Translations under genes and position numbers: made by a program
NCBI RefSeq assembly: GCF_042477335.2
Contig: NC_091245.1
Location: 87,272,501-87,336,500 of the forward strand
DNA length: 64,000 nt
Direction: 5' to 3'
Source of the DNA: Ovis canadensis
Taxonomy: Eukaryota > Chordata > Mammalia > Artiodactyla > Bovidae
The notes under the pieces: generated by a model
Told to the model about the DNA's origin: nothing
Database searches by the model: none
Seen by the model: only the letters and a program-made list of their open reading frames with translations
Part shown: positions 28,901-35,650 of the stretch, one piece after another
How positions within the stretch are numbered: the first letter of the stretch is position 1
Layout of the letters: every line of letters begins with the position of its first letter

Positions 28901-31900
28901 ATCATGCCTTCTTCTAAAATTCTTTCAGACTCTCAGCAAACCATCACCCAACAGTTAAATCCTTAAGATGACAACAATACAGATTTTTTTAATGTTTAAC
29001 TTTTCTTTTGCACAGGCCAGAACTCCAAAAGTGTTTAAGTGAAGGATGCCTACACAACACTTTACTTTTAACAAATATTTTGATAAAGCTTCTCATTTGA
29101 CTCTCCAAATAATCCTGACTCTCTAGTAAAATGAACAAACAACAACAAAACTATAAAGGTCAGAGAAGTAATTATAATCATACAATACAGCTATGAAACA
29201 GCAGAGTCAGGATTCAAATCCAGTATTGTGCTTAGTCACTTAGTCGTGTCTGACTGTGACCCCATGGACTATAGCCTTCCAGGCTCCTCTGTCCATGGGG
29301 ATTTATTCTCCAGGCAAGAATACTGGAGTGGGTTGCCATGCCCTCCTCCAGGGGATCTTCCCGACTCAGGGACTGAACCCAGGTCTCCCACATTGCAGGC
29401 GAATTCTTTACTGTCTGAGCCACAAGGGAAGTCTGGGTATTAAGATTTCTTTTTTGAATTTTGTATATAACATGCTTATGACAGGAATCCCTTTGACAAA
29501 GAGCAGGTACCAGATAAACATTTGATCTGAATTATCTGAGAAGTACTAAAGTCGGTTAAAAATTTCCTTCCCAGTTCAATTTCTCTTGGTACTTCAGGGT
29601 GATCTTACTGTTGAACTAGATTTGCAAATAGGTTCAACTATAACATTAGCACTTAGTTTTTTAGAACATTCAGGTAAAAAGAGCAAAACTCTTAACAAAA
29701 GCAAACATGAGAAATACATAAGCCCTAGAAGGAAAAAAATATACATTTTCTTCTAATGAAGAAGAAATCTAAATCTAAATCAAGACAATTAATCACATTA
29801 AGTTTCTAACTAGCACAGGGCCGAGTATATTTACGGGAGGCTGACCATCTCTTTTTAAACACACAAGCAGCCATGACAAAAAGAAAAAAAAAAAAAAAGC
29901 CTCATTTTTGGCAGAGTACTATAGGGAAGGAAAAGGAAAACAAATTTACTGTTAGGTATCTATTTGGTTTTCTTTTGGACTATCCAAGCTAGTAGCTTTG
30001 ATTAACATTAGATTTTTTCCAATCAACAAGGAACAATAAAGTATTTTTGCCCAAATAAGAGTTAAATTTCTCATAAATATATGGACAAAAATATGCCCCT
30101 TATCTTTAAGAACACTCCTATTTCACTGAAGCAAGCTCTGGAAGTAGTAACAAATTACCCCAGATGTGAAATCCAGGCCATGTTCAAGTTCAACTGAGAA
30201 GCAAAATAGCCACAATTTGCTTCTAAACTTGGAATCAACCAATAAACATTTGTGATCACAACCTCTAGCCTCCTCTTCTTCTATATGAATCACAGAATTT
30301 ATTAGACATTTTCAATCTAGTCCAAACCTTCTCATGTGAGAAGCTGAGGGCCAGATATTAAAATGCAAAACAGAAAATAAATTACATTCATAGAAAACTT
30401 TCTCAGCAAAACACCACGGGCTCTGAATGGAAGCTTCTGTCTTTGCTATGGTTTCCTGAGACTGGGGTTGAGAACAGAGAAGGAAAAATAGCTCCAATCT
30501 TAAAAAAGAAAAAGAAAAAGAAAAAACAACCAAAACACCCTCATATGTCCAGCATTCACCTTCTACAAGTATGAAGACTCTATCATGAAGATTCATCCAA
30601 CCCAGCTAGCTCAAACCCACATACTATTAACACAGCCTTGACTGTAGTCACCATTACAGTGTCAAGGGAAAAAAAACACCAAAAAGACCTGCCTAGAACA
30701 GACTGAAATTGACCAATTTGTCCCTCAAGCCCCATTTCTCCTCGGAACCACCTACACACAGATCAGTGAGGCCATGACGACAGTGGGAAGAACAAGCTTT
30801 TCACTAACTGTTTAAAAAGGAGTATAAGATACAACAGAAACATTGGTTAGAAAAAGATAAAGAGATAATTTTTAAAAAAAAATTTTTTTTTAGAAATTTA
30901 CAAATGCAGTATCTGTTTTATAATATTTCTTGAGCCACTGACACACAACCTTTTGCTAAAACAGCTGTATTTTTAGTTACATGTCAAATCTGATATCTGG
31001 TCTACCTTAACTTCTGGTCTAACTTAGCTTCTAATTGTATAAAACATCTGTACTTCATTTCTCCAGTGTCAAGGCACAGTCCACTTTCTGAGAAGAGAGA
31101 ACTTGGAGGAGTAGGAAGAGGAAATGTGACTCCCCTGATCTGACCACTGCAACTCAGCATTAAGCACGGCCCTTTCTTTGAGGATCACAAGAGAGGAACA
31201 GGCCAACTAGGGAAAAGTCATGGGGCACGGTCTCTGTAGCCACTCACTGAGAACCCAACATTTACTGGCGAGAGTTGATTTGAAATCAGCAGAGTGCAAA
31301 AGAGGCTGTTAACTGCTTCTGTGAACCTAACACAAAATATCAGATCCAAACAGCAGGATGAGGAGCCTAATATTATCACCATTACAAAAAGAAAATTGCC
31401 AGTAGAAACTGACCAGTGTTTTTAATTTTCTAATTAAAAATCACTATGAGCAAAGCCAAACATTTGAGTCAGCAGAGAACTTACCTAATTGTTACCCTGT
31501 ATCCCCTTTGAGCCATTTATTCTATGTGGCTAGCTCTCTACCCTCATCTTAATCAAACCTCAGATGATAACTAACTCCTCCCCAGATAAGTATACTTCAT
31601 CAGCTTGGCTGATACTGCTAATTGAAATCCCTGACACAGAAGTCATCTGAACATCTCCTAAGGGTTACAGGTCTCATGGATATACTGTATGGATGCAGAG
31701 TCCTCAACAGGATTTTGCTCATTCTGCTCAATCAGGACCAGGTAGGAGAGCCTAGAGAATTTCTATTCCTTCACCTCAAAACGAATGGATGAAACAGGGC
31801 TCAAGAGAAGATTAACTAGAGGGTGAAGGTGGGAGTGCTGGGGGAGGTAGTATAAAGAGACGCTGGGTACTGCAATAAAAGAGGCAGTTAGAAAGTTTCA

Positions 31901-33451
31901 GGGCAGTTAAAGGCACTGACCTTCAGATTTCTGGGTGTGACAAAGATCCGCAACAGGCTACAAGCAGTCGCTCCGTAAAGCCTCCAACAGGCACATTCAG
32001 TCCTGTCAGCCTGGACTCAGTCCTGCCAGCACCAGCAAACAAACACACACATTCTTCTCAGAACTGACACCCCATACAACAGGGCCTCACTACAGGGCCT
32101 GTTTTATTTAAGAAACCAGACGCTTTGATGTTGGGGTAGAAGTTGTGAAGTTACATGTAAAGAAAGTTAATGACAGGAACAGAAGGACAGAGACTGAACC
32201 ACAGTTCCTGGCTTTATTAATCCTAAGTGTTAAAAGTTTTAAAGAAACTGTCAAATGCTCTGAACTCAGGAATGAGAAGTAAGGAAATTATGTCAGCCAC
32301 CGCCATAACTCTGGCCAAGGCATTTCATCTGTTTCTTTAAGACAGAGTTTCAGGCCTAACCTCCAAGGGGTGCTTATAGAAGGAATGTTTTGAAGCAATC
32401 CAACTTAGCAACCAACATTAATAAAATATTCTAGGCTTGCTCAACTTCTCTCTTGCACAAAGGTTATACATGTCATGAACACTCTAAGCATTTAAAGGAA
32501 AGAATCAGTTAAAAGTGTGTCATGAAAAGAGTTTGGGGTTAAAGGCAAAAGGAAGGTTATTTATTGAGTCTAAGAAGAAAAGCATTTATAAATACACACA
32601 CACACTTAGTTGCTGGATTTCATGACTAAAGAGACCAAGTCTATATAGGTCATTACCGCACAAGGTCTTCTAAAACTTGAAGAATATAAAAGCACTCTCA
32701 TGCTTTAGTTCTACTTTGCTTTCTAAAGATTAAACCCCAGCATAGTCTCACAAAGCTAAATAGGCCACAGGAACAGGTCTAGGAGATACGCTAAAAACTT
32801 TGAGGCTTTTCATTCTCCAGTTTGAATTATCTCTTCTTTGTATCTTGGCACCTCCAATATCTAACACATTTGGACAGTGGAAGATATTTACCTACATTGA
32901 TTATATGAAGGAGGCTTGACATGAACAGTAGAACCACAGGAAGAGAACCAGGAACTTTTGATTCTTCTTAGGAACTGAACCCTGTTATCTTACGAAAAAC
33001 TACTCTAAATGGCACTTTCCCAGTTGTACAAAGTATACAATATTTCTAATAGAAAGTTAGAAAGTTGTTCAGTCATGCTGATACATTTATTTCACACTGT
33101 CTCTAAAGGTTCTCACAACACTAGATCTCTTCAACAAAATTCAGGATGATTCATTATGACTTTTAAAACTATAGAATTGCAAAGCACAAGAGACCACTAC
33201 ATAACAATTCTTGGTTAAGGTGGGTGCACAGCTAAGAACTGCTTTATTCAACCGTTTCTAAGGTGATTATGATTAACAGTGGCTCCACTTACATATACAT
33301 GCTATAAGAAAGATGGGATCTCTGAAGAAACTGTAGACGATCAAGAAATGCACAAATAGTTCTCTTAAAAAAGGTCACTGAAAAGAACACTTAAAAAGGA
33401 AATTTTTTTAAGACATCATTGGAAAGAGTAAATAAAATGAAAGAAAGGGGG

Positions 33452-33495
<44 letters not shown>

Positions 33496-35384
33496 CAAAG
33501 AATGAGATTTCAGATCTGCTCTTGATAGATCTGGCCTAAGCACCTCCTGAGCCAGTTTTTTTTTCAACCTCTTGCTTTAGAAACCAATATATTACAAATG
33601 ACATATCAATTCAAACCAACCAGGGAAGACTCTGACTAAAGGAATAAATCCAGGAGCAGCAGCAGGTCCTAAAGGTAGGTCAATCAGCAAGAGAAGAATC
33701 CAAATATGGAGTAAGAATGCTGTGTCTGGAGTAAGAATGTTGTGTCTGGCTGGCTCAAGGAAGGAAGTCGTCCCGTTATAAATTAGGCATTGGTGTTGTA
33801 AAGCCTTTCTCCACTCCCCACTGTGAGATGGAAGTCTATAGTATTTTTTTCTTTTCCTTGTCAAACAGGAAGACTTCCCGGTTCTCATTCTGCCCTGTCC
33901 CACAGGTCAGCATTAGCTTGGCCACCTTTTTACAGCTGTTGTTTGGACTGTATTTAGCAAGTTTTCCCTGACTGCTTGTGCTTTGGTTGCAACTGCCCTG
34001 GGTCCCCAGAACAAAGAATTCTGCACAGATAACTAGTCCAGGCAGAGGAAGAAAGATCAAGGGGAGACTGAAGCTGGCCTGGTACAGAATGTGGTTCTAC
34101 AAAGACAAGTGTCAGCCACTCACCTCTGTCCCCCCACTGCAACTCTCTCTAAAAGAGGAAGAGACACAACGGAGAAAATGCACTGAACCGAAAAGACACT
34201 ATGCAACAAATAAATCGTTAGTTCTAGAAAAAACACGAGGAAGATGCCCAGGTTACACTAGAGCAAGTAGCCGGGACACTGACTACTGTCAATCCAGTAG
34301 TGTGCAAAGGTTGAGCTGCTTATCCCCAGAGACAGAACTGCCACAATTTCTAAAGTTTTTGCCTAAGACCTGGCTCAAAGGAGAATCTCTGCAGTGTTTC
34401 TTCACCGTCGAAAACCGTTGTTACAACATTATCGAGACATCCTGGTTAGAGTCCAATACCAAGACAGAAGACCAAATTGAAGGCGTAAGACAGATCACAC
34501 ACTGTAATCCCACAGACAACCTTGTTCCTTTAGCTATTAAAACACACGCAGGAACCTGATTACTGCTTTGGTACTTCTGAACACCAGCGACCGACCCTGG
34601 AAGTACTGACCCCACGAAGACACACCTTTGCTTCCGCACAGCCCCAACTTCTCCAACCACTTAAGAGGTAATTAACTCCTGCAGCTTTCTCGTGGGGGAT
34701 AGCGTTACTCGATCCTAATTATTCATACAGACGCAAAACAACAACGCTCGACAAATTTTGACAACTTAAATTAAAAAAAAAAAAGAATGCTGTGAAAGTC
34801 TAAGCCGGCCTTCCCTGTGACGAAACAGCCGCTTCCAGGGCCGCGACAACCGAGGGTCGCTCGCTCGGCCCGACTCGGCCCTCCTGCCGCCGCAGTTTCG
34901 GGGCCGCGGCCCGGTGAGCACGGGCGCCGCGCGGCCGGGGTCTCTTCCTCGGGGACGCGAGGCGCGCGGACAGAGACAGAGCGGCCGGTTGCGCGGGCCT
35001 GGCGGGCAGGCCTCTGGGGGTACGAGGGTCGGCACCTCGCAGTCCGGGAGGTGGCCGGACCTGGCGCCCGCTCACCTGGTGTGTGTTGTTGGCCAGCCTG
35101 CTAACGAAGTCCTGGACCCCGCCGCAGTCCTCGTCCTCGCCGGGCGCGCTGCGGCGCCAACGGCCGCCGCGGGGAGCCGGGCCCCCGGGCGCGGCCGCGC
35201 GCAGCCCCCAGCTTACCCCGACGGGGCCGGACCAGCGCGACAGCGGCGCAGCGGGCGGCGGCGGCGCGTCCAGCCGGTCCTGGCCGAGGGTCGCCGGCGG
35301 CAGCAGCTGGAAGAGGAACAGGAGAAGGCCGAGGCCGTGGGGCCAGCGCGAGAGGGTGACCGCAGCTCCCCCGGGCCGCTCCAT
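1810..35384 (-). CDS. SORT1: Sortilin, 5' part of gene (exons 1-5, partial)
   Basis: Joined coding order on the minus strand is 35384-35076, 14086-14027, 12720-12647, 2602-2500 and 1974-1810 (711 nt, codons 1-237). The frame stays open across every junction and all introns are GT-AG. Sortilin is a type I membrane receptor of the VPS10P family. It moves cargo between the trans-Golgi network, endosomes, lysosomes and the cell surface, and binds ligands such as proneurotrophins and apolipoprotein B. The part seen encodes the signal peptide, the propeptide with furin motif RWRR (residues 75-78) and the start of the ten-bladed VPS10P propeller, with Asp-box-like motifs SEDYGKNF and SSDFAKNF. N-glycosylation sequons sit at N99 and N163. 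The rest of the propeller, the 10CC modules, the membrane span and the sorting tail lie beyond position 1. The match to known mammalian sortilin is unambiguous. Confidence 0.97.
1975..2499 (-). other. SORT1: SORT1 intron 4
   Basis: A 525-bp intron with GT-AG ends and no recognisable repeat. AT-rich and otherwise featureless. Confidence 0.9.
2500..2602 (-). CDS. SORT1: SORT1 exon 4
   Basis: A 103-nt exon encoding residues 148-182. It carries an Asp-box-like SEDYGKNF motif at the propeller blade turn and the N-glycosylation sequon NNT at 163-165. The acceptor is cctctcag|TGAGG and the donor is GGGAAG|gtaaga. The reading frame joins exons 3 and 5 exactly. Confidence 0.97.
2875..3142 (-). mobile_element. 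MER20 (hAT-Charlie) element
   Basis: It starts cagtggttcttaaccaagg and ends gctgagaaactcc, with aaagtctggagacattgtt and gggtgctactggcat in between. These are diagnostic segments of MER20 in reverse orientation. It lies about 270 bp on the 5' side of SORT1 exon 4. Confidence 0.75.
3158..3192 (+). repeat. (AAAAC)n simple repeat
   Basis: The run gcaaaacaaaacaaaacaaaac continues into an A-tract directly beside the MER20. A simple A-rich repeat. Confidence 0.85.
3360..3806 (-). mobile_element. CHR-type tRNA SINE, interrupted
   Basis: The left part reads from a T-rich tail through ggcatgtcggatcttagttcc. The right part resumes cacacccccagcactggaagg and ends ggaccgccagggaagtccc, the antisense head of a CHR/tRNA-derived SINE. 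A Bov-A2 dimer splits the two parts. Compared with the copy at 58081-58200, about ten bases of the host element are missing at the junction. Confidence 0.7.
3484..3745 (-). mobile_element. Bov-A2 SINE dimer
   Basis: Antisense Bov-A2: a CTG-rich tail then two tandem monomers, each with gtccgcctctg- or gtccgaccctc-like and ggactg...ccaggctc segments. They are joined by the aaaagtgaaaagtgaaagtgaag linker. It is inserted inside the CHR-type SINE. Confidence 0.88.
5527..5878 (+). mobile_element. BovB (RTE) LINE 3' end
   Basis: Sense 3' terminus of BovB. The readable frame ([47 protein letters not shown]) is the C-terminus of the BovB polyprotein. It is strongly 5'-truncated and followed by the usual actgaactgaac tail. 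Confidence 0.88.
6436..7020 (+). mobile_element. Tigger-type (TcMar) DNA transposon relic
   Basis: Terminal inverted repeats cagttaatcctcatt and aatgagaactaactg match at 12 of 15 bases. The interior contains ccccaagcatag...gagttagataagctt, recognisable as the degraded N-terminus of a pogo-like transposase (helix-turn-helix region). It is 585 bp, internally deleted and non-functional. Confidence 0.7.
7727..7826 (-). mobile_element. CHR-type SINE fragment
   Basis: A T-rich tail, then gaccagggatcaaacttgca...tggtggacgcatggaatcttaaacact, the antisense body of a CHR/tRNA SINE. It is truncated and diverged. Confidence 0.55.
8366..8500 (-). mobile_element. Ruminant L1 3'-end fragment
   Basis: Antisense aattggaggttaattacttt, acaacattgtattggttttgcc and catcaacatgaatctgcc. 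This is the same 3' terminal sequence seen in sense at 27045-27140. Confidence 0.75.
9545..10250 (+). mobile_element. Internally deleted BovB LINE
   Basis: The left part (9545 to about 9950) is BovB 5' leader and start of the frame, including [18 protein letters not shown]. The right part is BovB 3' end ([17 protein letters not shown]...[18 protein letters not shown]). They are fused at about 9945-9960, so the central endonuclease and reverse transcriptase regions are absent. The shape resembles what repeat libraries call ART2A. Confidence 0.8.
10655..10845 (-). mobile_element. MIR SINE
   Basis: Antisense MIR core: ttacaggtgacagactcaggga, gacttacccaagttca, ctgagattcaaccccagg. An ancient copy. 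Confidence 0.6.
11982..12103 (+). mobile_element. CHR-type tRNA SINE with poly(A)
   Basis: Sense orientation: acttccctggcagtctagtgt, a B-box-like gggttcaatat, then agccacatggtggggcc and a poly(A) tail of about 16. Confidence 0.7.
12185..12330 (-). mobile_element. Bov-A monomer with perfect 10-bp TSD
   Basis: The 10-mer actctatgct flanks the element at 12185-12194 and 12321-12330. Between them is an antisense Bov-A unit beginning with a (CTG)n tail. Intact flanking repeats and little divergence suggest a fairly recent insertion. Confidence 0.85.
12647..12720 (-). CDS. SORT1: SORT1 exon 3
   Basis: A 74-nt exon encoding residues 124-147 plus two bases of S148 ([10 protein letters not shown] through SKLYR). 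The acceptor is cttcag|ATCATT and the donor is CGAAG|gtgaga. It ends in phase 2 and the serine codon is completed by exon 4. The first residue is Ile where I recall Val in the human protein, a conservative change. Confidence 0.96.
12721..14026 (-). other. SORT1: SORT1 intron 2
   Basis: A 1.3-kb intron with GT-AG ends. No clear transposon and no coding potential beyond short chance frames. Confidence 0.9.
14027..14086 (-). CDS. SORT1: SORT1 exon 2
   Basis: A 60-nt exon encoding 20 residues (104-123), HVFDDLSG through VGDSTG, the first strands of the VPS10P propeller. The acceptor is ttatag|CATGTA and the donor is GGG|gtaagt. Both phases are 0, so it joins exons 1 and 3 in frame. It is too short to show up as an open frame of its own. 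Confidence 0.96.
14840..15050 (-). mobile_element. Bov-tA SINE
   Basis: Antisense from the (TTG)n tail to the tRNA-like head (tttacccctgagccactcgggaagccc), with an intact B-box-like gggattgaaccca. Confidence 0.85.
16970..17369. mobile_element. Head-to-head inverted pair of Bov-tA SINEs
   Basis: An antisense Bov-tA (16979-17164) directly abuts a sense Bov-tA (17165-17360), with the tRNA-like heads meeting at gccggcacagtggtaaag. The 9-mer acagcatag flanks the whole pair (16970-16978 and 17361-17369). The arms are long enough to pair as a hairpin in RNA. Confidence 0.8.
17510..19140 (+). mobile_element. HAL1 (half-L1) element
   Basis: Sense L1-family leader (tttccagccaagatggagtaac) followed by degraded ORF1-like sequence. 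The end shows cccagagatccaagaacttcac, caaatcatgttcaaattg and atacccagtgagaatacc, typical of HAL1. It contains an A-tract (18629-18645) and a CA run (18719-18741). No intact frame remains. Confidence 0.65.
19165..20120 (-). mobile_element. L1 fragment, antisense, split by a SINE
   Basis: Antisense L1: attttattgaagtatagttga, tatgcccagcagtgggaatgct, aggaacctccatactgttttc. The order fits the 3' part of an artiodactyl L1. A Bov-tA sits inside it at 19633-19847. Confidence 0.75.
19633..19847 (+). mobile_element. Bov-tA SINE nested in L1
   Basis: A sense copy with head gccacagtggtgaagcatctgcc, a B-box-like ggttcaatccc and body ctccagtattcttgcctggaa, ending gagtgactaagcacaca. The segment ccctcggtcaggaag is tandemly doubled near the head, a small internal duplication. 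Confidence 0.85.
21840..22690 (+). mobile_element. Old L1 ORF2 3' fragment
   Basis: Decayed L1 ORF2 end: actggcacaggaatagacaaga, aatgaccaataacc..., ttcaatctcactagtaatcaaag. Frames are broken throughout. Confidence 0.7.
23379..23577 (+). mobile_element. Bov-tA SINE
   Basis: A full sense copy from the tRNA-like head (tcctggtggctcagtggtaaag) through gggttcaatccctggg to gtcggacaagactgagtgact. Confidence 0.9.
25730..26095 (+). mobile_element. L2 LINE 3' end
   Basis: The diagnostic order ctctctgcctgggacactcc, cttaaataatttctcagg, taaaggcagggatcttgtctg, taggtgctcaataaa marks the 3' terminus of an ancient L2 in sense. Confidence 0.65.
26103..26310 (-). mobile_element. MIR SINE
   Basis: Antisense MIR: tttattgagcactcatgat, tttatagatgaaggaagatca, taagtaatttgcccaaagtt. 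A 17-bp segment, acaaagttacatac-like, is tandemly repeated near 26195-26222. Confidence 0.6.
26674..27029 (-). mobile_element. CHR/tRNA SINE with 8-bp TSD
   Basis: A long antisense copy, from gctgtgtgggtcttcgttgct to ccactgagccaccagggaagcccc, flanked by gctttagg at 26674-26681 and 27022-27029. Confidence 0.75.
27045..27145 (+). mobile_element. Ruminant L1 3' terminus
   Basis: Sense tatggctgattcatgctgg, cactgtaaagcaattatcc and tccaattaaaaataaataaa plus an A-rich tail. Reverse complement of the fragment at 8366-8500. Confidence 0.75.
27380..27590 (-). mobile_element. MIR SINE with internal tandem duplication
   Basis: Antisense MIR (ccattttatagatgaaaaaac, tttgaatccaggtctaacctg). Within it, ttcacaagaatcttaagagg and its near-copy ttcacaaggaccttaaggag begin at 27417 and 27450, a roughly 33-bp tandem duplication. 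Confidence 0.55.
28730..28960 (+). mobile_element. L2 LINE fragment
   Basis: Sequence such as atccatgaggcctttccagact and the surrounding C/T-rich text resemble the L2 3' region in sense. Diverged. Confidence 0.45.
29227..29435 (-). mobile_element. Bov-tA SINE
   Basis: An antisense copy from gtgcttagtcacttagtcgtgt to tgtctgagccacaagggaagtc, near full length. Confidence 0.88.
33452..33492. repeat. (TA)n microsatellite
   Basis: About 20 uninterrupted TA units. Such tracts are often length-variable and melt easily. Confidence 0.95.
33708..33747. repeat. 20-bp tandem duplication
   Basis: ggagtaagaatgctgtgtct is followed directly by ggagtaagaatgttgtgtct, with one mismatch. Confidence 0.9.
35076..35384 (-). 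CDS. SORT1: SORT1 exon 1 (coding part)
   Basis: It encodes residues 1-103. The ATG at 35384 has a strong context (G at -3 and +4). A Leu-rich hydrophobic stretch (about residues 17-30) ends near ATLG and should be cleaved before Q35. The propeptide then runs to the furin-type RWRR at 75-78, and the mature chain begins SAPGEDEDC. The exon ends in phase 0 after NNTHQ with donor CAG|gtgag. The sequence is extremely GC-rich because it lies in the CpG island. An in-frame upstream ATG at 35516 is treated under findings; 35384 is preferred because MERP is the known family start. Confidence 0.97.
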
Positions 35385-35554
35385 CGCCGCCGAATGCCTA
35401 CGCCGCGGACACCTGCAGCCGGGCGCTCCCGCCCACCCCCGCAGGCGCCGCGCCACACCCCCGAGCCCGAGCCCGGCGCTCCTTGGATACGCCGAGCCGG
35501 GCCTCTCCGCCCCCATAGGCTGGCCGCTTGTCCTTCTTCCCCGGCCCTCTGCTC

Positions 35555-35620
35555 ATTGGCTCGCGTCGCCTCCGGCTTCGGGGGTCCTGGATTCGGATGC
35601 CAAGATGCGGGACTGATTGG
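35555..35620 (-). promoter_or_regulatory. Two CCAAT boxes upstream of SORT1
   Basis: ATTGG occurs on the plus strand at 35555-35559 and 35616-35620, giving CCAAT on the SORT1 strand about 170 and 230 bases before the ATG. Paired CCAAT boxes in a TATA-less CpG promoter are typical NF-Y targets. Binding itself is inferred. Confidence 0.45.
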
Positions 35621-35650
35621 CTGGAACGTGGCAAGAGACGGTTGAGGTCA

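Larger units (their letters stand above)
14087..35075 (-). other. SORT1: SORT1 intron 1
   Basis: A 21-kb first intron. It contains the repeats listed separately: Bov-tA copies, HAL1, L1, L2, MIR, CHR and a TA microsatellite. The stretches 15.1-16.9, 20.2-21.8, 23.6-25.7 and 29.5-33.4 kb are AT-rich with no feature I can name. No additional exon is supported. Confidence 0.9.
34810..35650 (-). promoter_or_regulatory. SORT1: SORT1 CpG-island promoter and first exon
   Basis: A dense run of CpG dinucleotides surrounds exon 1, in sharp contrast to the AT-rich DNA on both sides. No TATA box is seen in the expected place. The window shows GC-rich Sp1-like boxes near 35420-35440 and two inverted CCAAT boxes further upstream. 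Broad initiation somewhere between about 35400 and 35560 is inferred; the exact start site cannot be read from sequence. Confidence 0.8.

Noticed and set aside
33978-34559. 193-codon open frame on the plus strand inside SORT1 intron 1
   Set aside because: It shows no recognisable domain, signal or conserved-looking motif. It overlaps other chance frames, and a frame of this size is not surprising in 64 kb. It would need transcript evidence.
34914-35645. Long plus-strand frames (243 and 177 codons) across the SORT1 CpG island
   Set aside because: They are the complementary-strand shadow of a GC-rich exon and promoter, where stops are rare. Composition is Pro/Arg/Gly/Ala noise.
34810-35650. 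Bidirectional promoter driving an antisense RNA
   Set aside because: The CpG island could fire both ways, but no exon, splice-site series or poly(A) pattern on the plus strand supports a defined product.
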